A DNA stretch of 64,000 nucleotides, from the NCBI GenBank assembly GCA_018806915.1, contig JAGKQI010000064.1:806001-870000 (forward strand), given 5' to 3'. Below the pieces are notes generated by a model. The model saw only the letters and a program-made list of their open reading frames with translations, was not told the DNA's origin and made no database searches. Source of the DNA: Phytophthora colocasiae. Its lineage: Eukaryota > Oomycota > Peronosporomycetes > Peronosporales > Peronosporaceae. Below, piece after piece: positions 11,539 through 21,993 of this stretch. The first letter of the stretch is position 1. Each line of letters opens with the position of its first letter. The position numbers and the translations under genes were made by a program.

Positions 11539-12459
11539 ATGGACCCCCACACTACAGCTCCTAGCGCAGGCCTGGCCAACTCAACACCTGGACTTCCTGA
11601 TTTCGAAGGTATCGTTCGACTACCAGCATTACCATCGCTACTGGGGCCAAATGTGGTGGCTACAACGGTTCAGAGTTCACTTACTCAATGTGCCTCGGCT
11701 CAAACTCATTTGAAGGAGAAACGAGCTGTAAGTGCCTCACCGGCAACAAAACAAAAAAGTAAAAAGAAGGCAAAATCGTCGAAGCCAGCAGATTCTCCAG
11801 CCAAAAGGTTTATTTGGACAAACACGATGATACAAGCGTTGCTCGATATGAGGTTTGACGATGGTGAGGTCAAGAGGCGTCTTGATGGTGCCGACACCAA
11901 CTTGAAGAAGCGACTGGCTTGGCAATACTTTGCTAGTCGACTTTCGGAATCGCTAAACGTAATTCTGAAAGGAGAACAGGTATCTTATGTCTTTTAGCTT
12001 TTGTGCATGTTCTCGCTAACGAATTTATTATCGATATATTAGGTGCAAAGCAAGTATAAGAAACTGAAATGTGAGTTTCGGCAAGGAGTCACAGCCAGGA
12101 CCAAGATGGGTAACGACGGCCATGAGGTGGACACAGAGTTGTGGGGTATCCTGAATAGCGCTTTTGCAGGGAGAGCAGGGGCTGGTGGCGCCATTTTGGC
12201 AGACGCAGATAACGATTCTGTAGACGAGGACATGTCTTTCTCGTCTACCAACACCGTGTCAAAGTCCACTAAACCGATACTAGGTCTAGCTGATGCTATG
12301 AAAGAGGGCATGACGGCAATTGCTGCATCGCTGGGATCGGAGGACCGACTGGCAAGTGTCTTGCTCGAGTTGAAGGAATCTCAAGAGGCTTCTCGTGAGC
12401 TTCAAGCGAAGCAGCTAATTCTGCTGGAGAGGATGATGTCCAAGCTAGACAACCATTGA
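11539..12459 (+). CDS. Harbinger Myb/SANT-like DNA-binding protein, two exons
   Basis: Exons are 11539-11979 and 12043-12459; the 63-bp intron (GTATCT...ATTAG) is in phase 0, giving 285 residues. The first 95 residues are low-complexity with a Lys-rich, nuclear-signal-like stretch (KQKSKKKAKSSK). A trihelix/Myb-like domain follows (RFIWTNTMIQALLDMRF through SKYKKLKCEF, about residues 90-160), split by the intron. The C-terminus is acidic then helical (LLELKESQEASREL). In Harbinger systems this partner protein helps bring the transposase to the nucleus and the element ends. I chose ATG 11539 because the upstream in-frame part lies in subterminal repeat sequence. The frame is intact, unlike the transposase. 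The same first exon is kept in the deleted copy near 40.2-40.6 kb. Confidence 0.85.
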
Positions 12460-12596
12460 AATACTTCAAGCCTAGAGTGTTTGCATTGATTGGGTAGGAA
12501 TCTATGATCATTACAGTCTAAAAAATAAAAAAACTTTTATGATTTTGTTTTAAAGATACATGATCTAACTGATTTACAATTCCGATAAATATTCCA

Positions 12597-13689
12597 TTAT
12601 CTCCAATTGTTTAGCCAGACCATGCGGCTACAATCGTCTTCAACGTCGAGGGCGGTCAGAGCCGTAGCTGTTGCTGGGTTAGGATCTCTACCAATGACAG
12701 GATACGAATCATTTAACTTGATCATCAAGTTGTGTAGAACAAGACAACTGATTATGATACGAGTCACCTTAGTTGGCGTCTTCTGCTGCACTTTACCGAG
12801 TAGAATACGATAGCGATTCTTCAATACACCAAACGCACGCTCAATAGTGATTCTGGTTTGCGAATGCTTGAAGTTGTACCGCCTCATCATTGTATTTTGT
12901 GCTGCTTGCTCTTCTTGAAACGGAGTCATCATATGTCGAAAGATCTTGTACCCTGCGTCTCCAAGTAGGTGCATTCCAGAAGGTATACTGACATTATTAC
13001 GCAGGCCTGATTGATTCCACAGCGCTTGATCATTCATCGAGCCAGCTCTGATACAGTATGAGCGAAATCTTGTTTTGTGGTCAACAACCGCTTGCATGTT
13101 CACTACAGGGTAGTTCTTTCGGCAAAACCAGCCTTCGTGCTCCGCCGGCCGGCAAATACGAATTAAAGAGCCGTCGATAGCACCAATAACATCGGGAAAT
13201 CCAGCTATACTTTCGAAACCTCTTCTAATACAGTCGACCTCTTGAGCGGTTGATGGCATTTGGATCTCCTGTTTTGCTAACGAAACTAGAACCAACAAAA
13301 CTTGGTTGATATATACAGTAGCACTTGTTTTTGAAATTCCCATGATAGAAGCAGCAGTATCAATCGTTCCACCAGTAGAAAGATACACGAGTGTCACTGC
13401 AACGCGCTTGGTAATGTCATGCTTGACGTTATGATAAAGCTTCTCAGACCAATGTTGACGCACCAATTCAACCACCACAAGAAAGGTTACCTTGTCACAG
13501 CGCATTTTTTTTATGGAACCACTTTGTTTTGGGGCTTGCTAGAGCTTTCTCAAACGATGTACACGGAAATGTGTTGGTGTTCTCGCGTGGGGCTCCTCCA
13601 AGTCGGCGACGGTCGCTGCTGACAGCAGCTAGCGCAGCACAAATACACTGCATTACACAAAACACGGCAATTTGAGCCTTGCTAACCAT
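12597..13689 (-). pseudogene. Harbinger DDE transposase (DDE_Tnp_4 type) with one homopolymer frameshift
   Basis: The 302-codon main frame (13505-12597) has the DDE catalytic blocks: VIGAIDGSLIRI (first Asp), LLGDAGYKIF (second Asp) and ERAFGVLKNRYRIL (Glu). An HTH-like region (TIDTAASIMGISKTSATVY) precedes them. The N-terminal 60 residues, ending FEKALASPKTKWFHKK, are in another frame (13689-13495). The two frames meet at a run of eight T (13505-13512 on the plus strand); a run one base different in length would join them. The reading is therefore either a fresh one-base slippage mutation or a sequencing error. Everything else in the gene looks undamaged. Confidence 0.88.
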
Positions 13690-13924
13690 GAATGTCGCCT
13701 CGGTGTAGAGCGATTGTGTTGAATGTACTTACGTTAGCTGCGAAACGTTGGTATAGACAGCACAACTCGTTCTGAGTTCAGAACGCGTCGGGGAGGCGTT
13801 CTGGGGTTGCAATTCAGAACGGCACAAAATCTGAAACTCGTTCTGAGTGCTTCTTCTAATTTTAGCCAATGAAGTTTGGATATCACTCAGAACGAGTTTC
13901 AGAATTTTTACTTAGACCAGGGCC

Positions 13925-13927
13925 TAA
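13925..13927. repeat. Harbinger target site duplication, right copy (TAA)
   Basis: This matches TAA at 11327-11329 across the Harbinger element. Confidence 0.9.
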
Positions 13928-15101
13928 TGACCAGTACTGCTCTAAAGCGAGTACAATTGTAATTATTCGGTGGGAAAAGAAGATCAGCAAATACTATTTG
14001 GTTCCTCTTCTTGATGCCACGGTCCAGCTGCTTCATCAGTGTTTTCGCTCTCTGTTTTCCGAGCTGACACGCCTCACACATGTCAAACTGCCGCTTGCGC
14101 AGTGTCATGCCTTTCACCATGCACTCATCCGCCATTTTCTTGACGAATTGTGGGCACAGATGATCTAAACGATCATGCCACGTCTTCAAATCTGCAACGC
14201 CATCGCTCAGCGCAAAATTAACCACACTGCCAGGCTCGCCATCCGGATCAGCATCTGCAAGAAAGTTGTTCTTGGCTTCGAAGATCCACAGACCTGAACG
14301 ATGTATATCCACCTTCAGTGCACACACGCCGTTCTTACTCAGCGAATAGCGCCTTTTAGTGTTGTCATAGGCCACGTCAAAGCCTTGCTCATGTGCCTTG
14401 GACTGGGATAGCAGGTTCTGATGCTCTGGGGAGAAAAATACTTTCTCCAGTCGGAGCAAAATGACCTCCTCGTCCACCTTTACCCACAAGTTCACAGTAC
14501 CGACTCCAACAGGAACTGCAGAGCCACTATACCCTCGTACGATCGCTCGCTGTTGCTCAGCGATTGAAAGGTCTCGATATGTGGCAAAGTACCGTTTGTT
14601 TCCTACAAGGTGTCGATTGGCGGCACAGTCGAAGATCCATCGCCCAGACGAGTACTCTGGTTGATTCTTCTCATGGACAGCTAAAGTTGATTCCTGGTCT
14701 TCGTTTGATCCTCGAGCCTCGTTAGCACAACCCCTGCTTACGGTGATTAGCCCAGTGTCTTCTCCATCATGTTGATCTCCACTTTTGCTAGCATTTGGAC
14801 AGTTCTTCTTGATATGTCCCGGCTGATGACATCCATAGCAGTTTTCTTTCGCCGCGATCTCAATAGTGTTGCTGGGCTCTCTCTTGGCGCTTTCCATTTC
14901 CACCACTAGATTCCCCAGATGTATTTTCACTGGTGTTGTCTTTACTCGCAGCATTAGACCCACTGCGTGATACACATCCAGACCCACTGTCGGCTTGCTC
15001 GTTTTGGCTGTGACTTTGTGCGGTTGGAGGCTGTTTCCCTCCTTTTCCACCTCGTTGGTCTCCTTGGTTCTGGTCTCGACGGGTGTTCGCCATCTTCTCA
15101 A
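13928..15101 (-). pseudogene. Copia pol: zinc knuckle, protease, start of integrase
   Basis: The frame carries the gag-type zinc knuckle CYGCHQPGHIKKNC (about 14800-14840), a protease-like region WIFDCAANRHLVGNKRYF, the GAG-pre-integrase domain (LKTWHDRLDHLCPQF and CEACQLGKQRAK) and the first strand of the integrase up to FRAVLVI, where the Harbinger insert begins. The protease site reads D-C-A where most Copia elements have D-S/T-G; I cannot tell whether that is a lineage trait or damage. The frame overlaps the gag frame by about 240 bp, and the zinc knuckle is read in this frame rather than in gag's. Confidence 0.88.
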
Positions 15102-15777
15102 CTTGAGAGTTCCTGTCTAAGGTGAGGATCATCGCCCTAGCTTCTTCAGGAGTACTTAGTGTCTGCATTCCTCCCAGGAACATCAGCGTCTGTAACTGCT
15201 GGTAGTAGTTAAACTGTGACATCGACCGGATCATTAGATCCACCATCCAAAAGTCGCTCACATCCGCGTCCAACGCCGCTAGCTGCTCTCGCAGAGACAT
15301 CATATATGACAGGTGATTCTCGACATCAGCTCCTGGACGACATGACGCAATCTCCAGTTTGTTGCGCAGCGTTCGTTGCGTGTATAGCCGTGTCGTGGGA
15401 TTTTCCCGTCCTTCGAATCGTTTACAGAGGTAGTCCCACATCTCCGCACCCGAGTCGTACCGGATCACTTGTCTAGCCAACGTACAAGAAGGTGAGCTTG
15501 AAAGTATCATTCCAAGAAGTCGGTCTTGACGAAGAAACGTCAACTGGTCTTGCCGAGCCAGTATGTCGCCAACTACGATACTTTTATCGCAGATAGCATT
15601 CATGGGCCATTTGTGCTCCTCGACTTGGTAGCACATGAGATATCGACTCATCTGGCGCTTGTACAGTTGCCAGTCCCGCCTATTCCAATTCACAGGACAG
15701 CCCTCCTGATTCCACTCCACATCCGGAGGTCTTCCTGACGATGCTGAATTCGTTGCCATCCGAGTCGTTGGGCTCAT
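14860..15777 (-). CDS. Copia gag-like protein (frame open but loses its zinc knuckle)
   Basis: The open frame of 305 codons begins 5 bases inside the 5' LTR end and has the usual features of Copia gag: NWNRRDWQLYKRQMSRYLM near the start, WDYLCKRFEGRENPTTRLYTQRTL, and a LMIRSMSQFNYYQQLQTLM segment. The C-terminus is hydrophilic (Gln, Gly and Ser rich). The frame stops before the zinc knuckle, which is encoded one frame over, so either a frameshift has occurred or gag and pol are joined by frameshifting. I favour a mutation, because pol has several others. Confidence 0.8.
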   Translation of the reverse strand: MSPTTRMATNSASSGRPPDVEWNQEGCPVNWNRRDWQLYKRQMSRYLMCYQVEEHKWPMNAICDKSIVVGDILARQDQLTFLRQDRLLGMILSSSPSCTLARQVIRYDSGAEMWDYLCKRFEGRENPTTRLYTQRTLRNKLEIASCRPGADVENHLSYMMSLREQLAALDADVSDFWMVDLMIRSMSQFNYYQQLQTLMFLGGMQTLSTPEEARAMILTLDRNSQVEKMANTRRDQNQGDQRGGKGGKQPPTAQSHSQNEQADSGSGCVSRSGSNAASKDNTSENTSGESSGGNGKRQERAQQHY

Positions 15778-15782
15778 AACCC
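15770..15782 (-). other. Copia primer binding site, matches initiator tRNA-Met anticodon arm
   Basis: Directly inside the 5' LTR the element strand reads GGGTTATGAGCCC. Its complement, GGGCTCATAACCC, equals the anticodon stem-loop of eukaryotic initiator tRNA-Met (anticodon CAT; the yeast form has this exact sequence). Drosophila copia is known to be primed by a half tRNA cut in the anticodon loop. The position fits that mode, with the first two G as a spacer. Confidence 0.75.
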
Positions 15783-16030
15783 TGTTACGAAGTCGCTCTC
15801 TTCCTGAACAAAACCTTTATTCAGGGCTTATCCTCTTGACTTCCTCTGTGCTCTCCTGCGCAGATTCGACTCTGAGGTTGCTAACCAACCTCTTCTTCCT
15901 AACATGCACGATAGTCGCTCGCAGCTCCTGTAGGTCTTGTTCAATCCCCTTCGCAGCTCTCACCAGCCTCGGTTGACACTGCATCGTCATTCGCGCTACC
16001 AGCAACCTGAAAATGAGCAGAGTTGCAACA
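15783..16030 (-). repeat. Copia 5' LTR (248 bp)
   Basis: This is the partner of the LTR at 8381-8628, with 247 of 248 positions identical. Transcription of the element would start inside it on the minus strand. Confidence 0.95.
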
Positions 16031-16035
16031 CATAC
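16031..16035. repeat. Copia target site duplication, right copy (CATAC)
   Basis: Exact match to 8376-8380. Confidence 0.95.
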
Positions 16036-16389
16036 CATCCCTGGCGGCAGGGAAATGTTTGCCAAGCACGCTACTTGGAGTGTTCCCCGCATTTCTTGAC
16101 GTACGTCAGTGACTGACGGTGACGTCTCGTCTTGGCACGCGCGGTCATTGCGCTCTCGAACCGTTCCATTCCGGACAATCAATCGGGCCTTGCATCCACT
16201 CCGGTGGCGAGCACAGATGAGGTAGGACGTTTTGGTTTCCTCAACCGTGCGCTGGTAGTAGAAACTATAGCCGTTATGCTCCATCGATAAATGAAATATG
16301 AAAAACGTGTAGCTTTGTCTGACGTTGAATGGTTCAGAACCAACGCAATGATCACTTGAGTTGAGTATTAAAATTAAAATCTCTGGCAT
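16036..16389 (-). pseudogene. MULE transposase, N-terminal FLYWCH zinc-finger part
   Basis: The minus-strand frame contains HNGYSFYYQRTVEETKTSYLICARHRSGCKARL and later VRERN, the FLYWCH-type zinc finger found at the N-terminus of many Mutator-like transposases. A start at the inner Met before HNGYSF is as likely as the outer one at 16389. The frame runs on into the Copia LTR, which cut the gene; the catalytic part is at 7358-8375. Confidence 0.75.
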
Positions 16390-16755
16390 TTCAAATCACC
16401 ATTAGTACATATTCACCAGTAACCGGTAATTTTCGTTAGCACTTTTAGATCAGTTTAGATCAGTATTGTGAACATTTTTTCTGCTTCCCGCATTTTGTCA
16501 TATTCTCCGATAAAATACACCACCAACATGTCGTCGTTTAAGTTCGAGATGACTAAAATGCGTCAAAAGAGACGCCTAAAACGAACAATATTCGAATACC
16601 GCATCGCCACTGTCGTAAGTGAAGTTATCTCAAATACCAAAATACAACACAGGATGCCTGGCAATTTTTAGCTTTGACCCCAGCTAAATACTATACTTCG
16701 TAGATGTAATTATAGGCTGTGGGTAGAAGGACCACCGAACATTGCTGAAAACGCG

Positions 16756-17890
16756 ATGGGAAGAACTCGCACCACAGAAACTGGCAAAAGCCCAAAGCGA
16801 CACTCTTGCATTGCAGTCGACTACGCACACAAGAGGCTCCTTCTTAACATTCGTGCCGATATCCACACTTTAGTGAAGCAAATGGACACTTCTATCCGTC
16901 CTGTTCTGAATCTGAAAAACTACGTAAACAAAAGCAAATTTCGAAATGGAAGACACAAGAGGAACACATTGTCCCAGTGTGTGGTGAAGGAAATGGTCAT
17001 CTCAAAAATCTACGCTACCGAGGCCAAGGGACTATTCATTCAAGCGAAGCTGAGAGAGCAATTGTGGTGGGGATTAATTCCATGCGCAAAGACGGTTGCC
17101 CTGTCTCTACTCAAACGCTGCAGTTCAAGGTTCTTGAAGTAGCTACTGATGAAACCCTATCACGGGATATCTTCAGGTGTCGCACTCATGGAGACGACGG
17201 TTCATGCGTAGACATCGGCTTTCAATCCGGGCACGCACACAACAAGGTCAGACCACTCCAGAGGTCAAGTTCAGTATAGAGCTGAAGGAGACCATCATTA
17301 AACACGGTATCTGCAATGTGTTTAATGCCGACCAAACCGTAGAGCATTTGTGCGATATACTGGTAGATAACTCTGTATGTTTTAGCTGGGTTCATCGAGT
17401 ACCTCCCACGTAAAATGGTCAACAACAAAGGTGCAAAGACAATGTGGGTCAAAAGGAAAAGGAGCGTACGACTGTGATACCCTTAGGTGACTGGTTTGGA
17501 AAGAAGTATTCTCCGCTCGTGTTTGAAAAGCAGAATATCCCGTCGGAAACATGTCTAAGAGCAAAACGGCCATGGCAATGGTGTTTGTCAATTCAAAGAA
17601 ATGTGCTACACGGCTGTTAGTCATATGGGAACCCCATCGCGTGGTAGAATTCGTATATCTCTCTGGAGATATCACTTTGAGTATCGTGAGAACATGGATG
17701 AGAAGGTTCTACTTATCTGGGACGATTTTTCAGGACACTGGATGATGGAGGTTATGGAGTACACTGATACAATCAACGTTACTCCTAAAAACTAGTTCCT
17801 CCTCGTTACACTTACTTTTGCCAACCGGCTGACGTTAAATGGAACCAGCTTTTAAAAGCTGCCATCGAGCTCGTTGGCTGGACTTAGGGG
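16756..17890 (+). pseudogene. Pogo-like DDE transposase, degenerate
   Basis: Blocks in shifting plus-strand frames follow the order of a pogo-like transposase: an HTH region with SWRRRFMRRHRLSIRAR and TQQGQTTPE (about 17180-17260), NVFNADQTVE with the first Asp (about 17320), NNKGAKTMWVKRKR and GDWFGKKYSPLVF (17410-17530), LLIWDDFSGHWMMEV with the second Asp (about 17708-17755), and QPADVKWNQLLKAAI (about 17825-17870). The first and second catalytic aspartates are readable, but there are several frame changes. Its 3' end is next to a hAT element end. Confidence 0.8.
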
Positions 17891-18758
17891 TGCCGAAACA
17901 TTAATTGATGCAGCAATTATTGCAATAAATTTAAACCGATAATTTATTTTCTAACCTTAACGGTTAATAACGATTATCTATTGAATTCACCTTTTCGTTA
18001 CCGATAATGTATTGGAGCGCTCAGCCTCCAACCACTTAAAGGCTGTCGAGCCATGCCACACGTTCATACCGAGCTTCTGCATTTTTGTTCTTTTCTCCGC
18101 ATTCTCAATCTCACGTCGAGCCCACCATCCCACCAAGACCATGTCTGCTGCCCCTCGCCCCGCCACGTTCACCAACAAGCAAGTGGCAAACTTCTACTTC
18201 CGGCCGTGTCGCGACCAATACGATGAGGTGATCCTCGAGTACTAAGCGTGCTGCGGGTACGGGGTACACGAACTGATGCAGCATATCAGGCGTGAGCACC
18301 CCGCCTACACCACCGAAATCCTGGCGGATACACCCGGCGAGACGGGCTCGCTGACTCACTATGTGTGCTATTCCGCACAAACATGTTCGGCTGGCTGGAG
18401 TGGGTGGTCAAATGCAACTTACCTCTCTCGTTTTGTGAGAACAAGCTAGCGCGACGGTACGTTTTTGGAGCGGTTTTTCAGCGTCGCGCGGGCTGCATTT
18501 GAGCTTCAACGGCACTCGCTGCAGCCGTACACGCTCGAAATGCTACTCTTCCCACGGCAAAACAGCGGATATTGGGACGCGTGCACCGTTGAAAATTCAG
18601 AGTAAGGAGTTGCGTTGAGGTGGACGCAATGCATCCGATAATCTATCTTCCAATTGCTCCTGTCTAATAATCTATTTAGCCATGCTCGAAGACGCCGTCG
18701 ATAATCTATTGTTCGCAGTTTCTTGCAATGCGTAACAATGCAATTTTCGGCACCCCTG
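17885..18758 (+). mobile_element. Short hAT-type element with BED zinc-finger remnant, about 874 bp
   Basis: The ends are inverted: TAGGGGTGCCGAAA at 17885-17898 against TTTCGGCACCCCTG at 18745-18758, 13 of 14 matching. A CAGGGGTGCC-type end is typical of hAT elements. Inside is the N-terminal part of a hAT transposase. I find no clean 8-bp target duplication; the flanks GCTGGACT and GTGGAATG are only similar. The catalytic region is missing, so this is a deleted, non-autonomous copy. Confidence 0.6.
18140..18480 (+). pseudogene. hAT transposase N-terminus with BED-type zinc finger
   Basis: The frame starts at ATG 18140 with MSAAPRPATFTNKQVANFYF, is stopped by TAA at 18243-18245, and continues as ELMQHIRREHPAY, the His pair of a BED finger. 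A third frame follows with WLEWVVKCNLPLSFCENKLARRY. These segments are known from oomycete hAT transposases. The rest of the gene is gone. Confidence 0.65.
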
Positions 18759-21700
18759 GTGGAATGCCTACGTGACCAGGTAATTTACCATCGCGCAAAG
18801 AATGCGCATCACGAGAGGAACGATGCTAACTAGCAGAAGAAATTACAGTCGTTGTTTACAAGTACATACATGTACAAGATCGCGCGTGAGTATTCAAAAC
18901 TAGACTCTCAGCTTGGCCTTCAAGTGGTTTTTGGGTAGTTCAGGTAGATGGAAGCTTTTAGTGTCTTCAACAGCACTTTGCATTTGCTTAATATATCTTT
19001 TGCTATTCGTATTTTAAGATAAGGCAAATCAAAATCTGGTTAACTTTCTCAAATAAGGGTACTTCCTACGACGTTTGGCGTCCATTCCCGAAAATTGAAG
19101 TTGAGCCAGCGCCTGACACGATCGAACCGGATTTACTTGACACTGTACATCTTCGCCTCCGACCTCACTGTATGATACTAGATAGAACATCCATGAGCGT
19201 TCCGCGCCTGATGCTGTGGCGGCATGCACACGAACGGCACCCGAAAATCGTTCTGCCCTGTTGGTCAGTCTTCAGCAATGAATGGGCTCCGGGCCACTAA
19301 GTCTAGGTTGGCCTAAGCAGCAGCAGCGACCCTGTCTCCAGCTGTCGCTGTGTTGACGGCTACTGTGCGTCTAATTGATTGCTTATATCTGTTGTCGCCC
19401 GTTATATTGCTGCTGTGTTCGTGGATTCATTGGAGAGGATCGTTTTGACGCTCTGTACGGCATTTTCGATGTCAATGTGCTGTGAAACACTAAGTATAAA
19501 AGTTGTTTGTGTAGTATCAATCAGTTGTGGAAGTAATCTGGCATCCGTGAAATCTCACCAACACATCCCCGGCTTATCTTCTCCAAAGGTTGGCATCAAT
19601 ACTTTGTTGCCTGTAGGAATAGGTTCCTATATGTTTTTGCCTATCACGCGCAGCTCAACCTTGTTTTACTAACTTGTATGTTGTCTGTGCAACACTCATG
19701 CTAAAACTGCGGGGAAGCCTCCTCCTTTCCTTCATCGTTCTTTCTTCAACCTCACTATCGGTTTCAGAAATCGCACACCCAAAATACATACCCAAAGAAT
19801 ATTTCTCAGAGAAGTTGCGAAAAGTCACATAATTAATGGTGCCACTCGTACCAACATAATCCTTCCTGTATGCAAATATACATACTTTCCCCAAAGGCTT
19901 TTCCGACGACTTGGGTTTTAGCACGTATCTAACATCCTTGTATGCACTTACTAAAGTGCTGAGTCAAAGCCAGTTTGATAAATTTCGAAGAACGATGGAT
20001 GTCACGCACTTACGCGGTATATGCTATCATAACAAAGCAACATAAGGGATGGAATAAATATGCTTTCAAAAAACATTCATCAGTTCACAAATAAGATACC
20101 ATAAATTAATTTCAAAATAACAAACATGGGCTTTTTTTTTTAGTAAAATGTCAAAAAAGTACAAAGAACATTAAAGTTATTGTTAAGGTCTGGGCTAAGG
20201 TGCATTTTGAGGGCCTTCCCGGCATCCCTAGCGCTGAGTTTGAGCGAATTGGCGGTCTACCGCCAACAAAAGATCTGCGTGGTCAAATGTTTGATGGCCG
20301 CGAGTAGCTTGATAATCATACGCACTGCCCTCAGTTGGGCTTAACTCGTTGAGCCTGCGTGGCACTGTTTAGCCTAGGTCAAGCTACCGTTGCCAAAATA
20401 ATACCTACGGCTTACGACCCCCCCCTCTCCACACACCACCCCTTCCAGCAAGAACTTTTATCGGAACCCTCACTTGTGTTCGACGGAAGCAGGATAGAGA
20501 GTGAGAAGCATAGGTTGCCGCGAATGGAAAGTTCCATGTAAAGTATCATTCGTAGATACGTCCATTTGATATATAGGTGTTGACCAAGAATGGTAGATAG
20601 GGCAAGCTGCAGCTCATAGTGTACTATTGGAGAGAATAAGTCTTGATAGTCAATTGAATAAGTTTGTGTATTACTCTGGACGACTAGGCCTAACCTTCAA
20701 CCGTTAACAGTTCCATCTATCTAAAACGAAACCTCAAACAGATTGGCACTTCTTCCTGGTGGAAGTTGCACGTATGCTTGCTAAGAACTGATGGACAAAT
20801 GACTAAAATGTAGAATATTATAGAATTGAAATCAACATTTTACAAATCCTGTTCTATTCGTCGGTACTACTGCATCGCTCAAAATCACCACCAGAATCTA
20901 CTGTTTCTTCCACAAATCATAGAATCCACACGTTTCTCAATTTTGAGGCCATCATCTACGACGGGTGTCGCTCATTAGGTCTACATATGCAAATTCACTC
21001 GTTATATAGTGGTGGTCAGAAGGTCACACTAACGAAATGAAATCCACTCCGTGATCTCAGGTCGCCCATGGGCGTTCAGAGCGAAAAATTTGACCTTGTT
21101 CTTCGCTCGTAAAATCGTCTACGACTATACTTATGTGGGTATACACTGTTAGACAGCTTCCAAAAAAGAAAGCTCGTCGCCCAGAACGTATAGCGCTTAC
21201 CCATTCAGGATCTGGAAGGAAACTTCCAGGTGATTACAAAATTAACTGGGGTCAGTATCTACCTTCAGGGATCCAATGGATATCCGAAAGGCGGAGTTGG
21301 CGTGTGATCTTGCGGTTCTCTTCATTGTTGTCGTTTGTCTCCGTATTTCCGGCGTCTTATCAGTGAGTTACTTTCGGTGTGATTGGATCCAAAAATCCAA
21401 CATGCAAACATACTTCCAAATGCAGTCGGCTTTCTGGAAGGCAAAAGTCTATTAGAAAAGTCCTCTTCCCAACAATTAACCCATACAATACAGAAAGTTA
21501 ATATACAAATATACAACCGCTTCTTATTCTTTGTGGCCACTGAGCGGTGGAAACTCCCAGTAGTAGTCGACGGGGGTTTACTTCCGAAACACTGGTTCAG
21601 TTCTGGCACCCTTAGCGCATTTAATTTTCGGATAACCAATTGGTTTCTGTAAGTCAAATTCCAAAATCGAGTTATTCAAGTAATTAGATATCCAAATTCC

Positions 21701-21993
21701 AGATATGCACCTCCAATCATCCAGAAGTTAGTTCAAATAAGTATCAAGGGGCCAACTACTACCAACCTCCCAAAACCGTAATATGAAATGTGAATCCGGA
21801 TACCAGATACAAACCGGAAAAGGAAATAGGAAGACCCCTTCCGGATGCGCGTTCGAATCACTTACCCAACTTTGTATCGACCCTTGGTTAGTGTGCGCAA
21901 TCTACGCGTAGGAAGCAGTTAGTACACATCAACACTACGTTGGTACACTGGTGGTATACAGTTGGTCTACATGGACACAAAATCTGGTAAATT
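18759..21993. other. 3.2-kb stretch without a supported gene
   Basis: Only short frames below 112 codons occur, none with a motif I recognise. The 20.0-20.2 kb part is AT-rich, with an A/T-run segment. The stretch most likely holds old transposon debris. Confidence 0.5.

Larger units (their letters stand above)
11330..13924. mobile_element. PIF/Harbinger DNA transposon, 2,595 bp, near complete
   Basis: Both ends carry the 18-bp inverted repeat GGCCCTGGTCTAAGTAAA, and both flanks have TAA. It encodes the two proteins expected of this superfamily: a Myb/SANT-like DNA-binding protein on the plus strand and a DDE transposase on the minus strand, convergent with 137 bp between their stops. TCAGAACG/CGTTCTGA words repeat in inverted orientation near both ends. 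The element sits in the Copia integrase between an Ile and a Met codon, so it inserted after the Copia element existed. A shortened relative lies at 40122-40760. Confidence 0.95.
8381..16030 (-). mobile_element. Ty1/Copia LTR retrotransposon, 7,650 bp, with nested Harbinger element
   Basis: This is a complete element in structure: two 248-bp LTRs (8381-8628 and 15783-16030) that start TG and end CA, a CATAC duplication on both sides, and gag-protease-integrase-RT-RNase H in Copia order on the minus strand. The LTRs differ at one position only, which points to a recent insertion. It sits inside a FLYWCH-type MULE transposase gene. A Harbinger transposon interrupts its integrase. Without that insert the element would be about 5.05 kb. 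The coding part carries several frame changes and an altered RT active site, so this copy is not autonomous. Confidence 0.97.

Noticed and set aside
21800..21870. GTTCGAATC-like word resembling a tRNA T-arm
   Set aside because: No acceptor, D-arm or anticodon arm can be paired around it.
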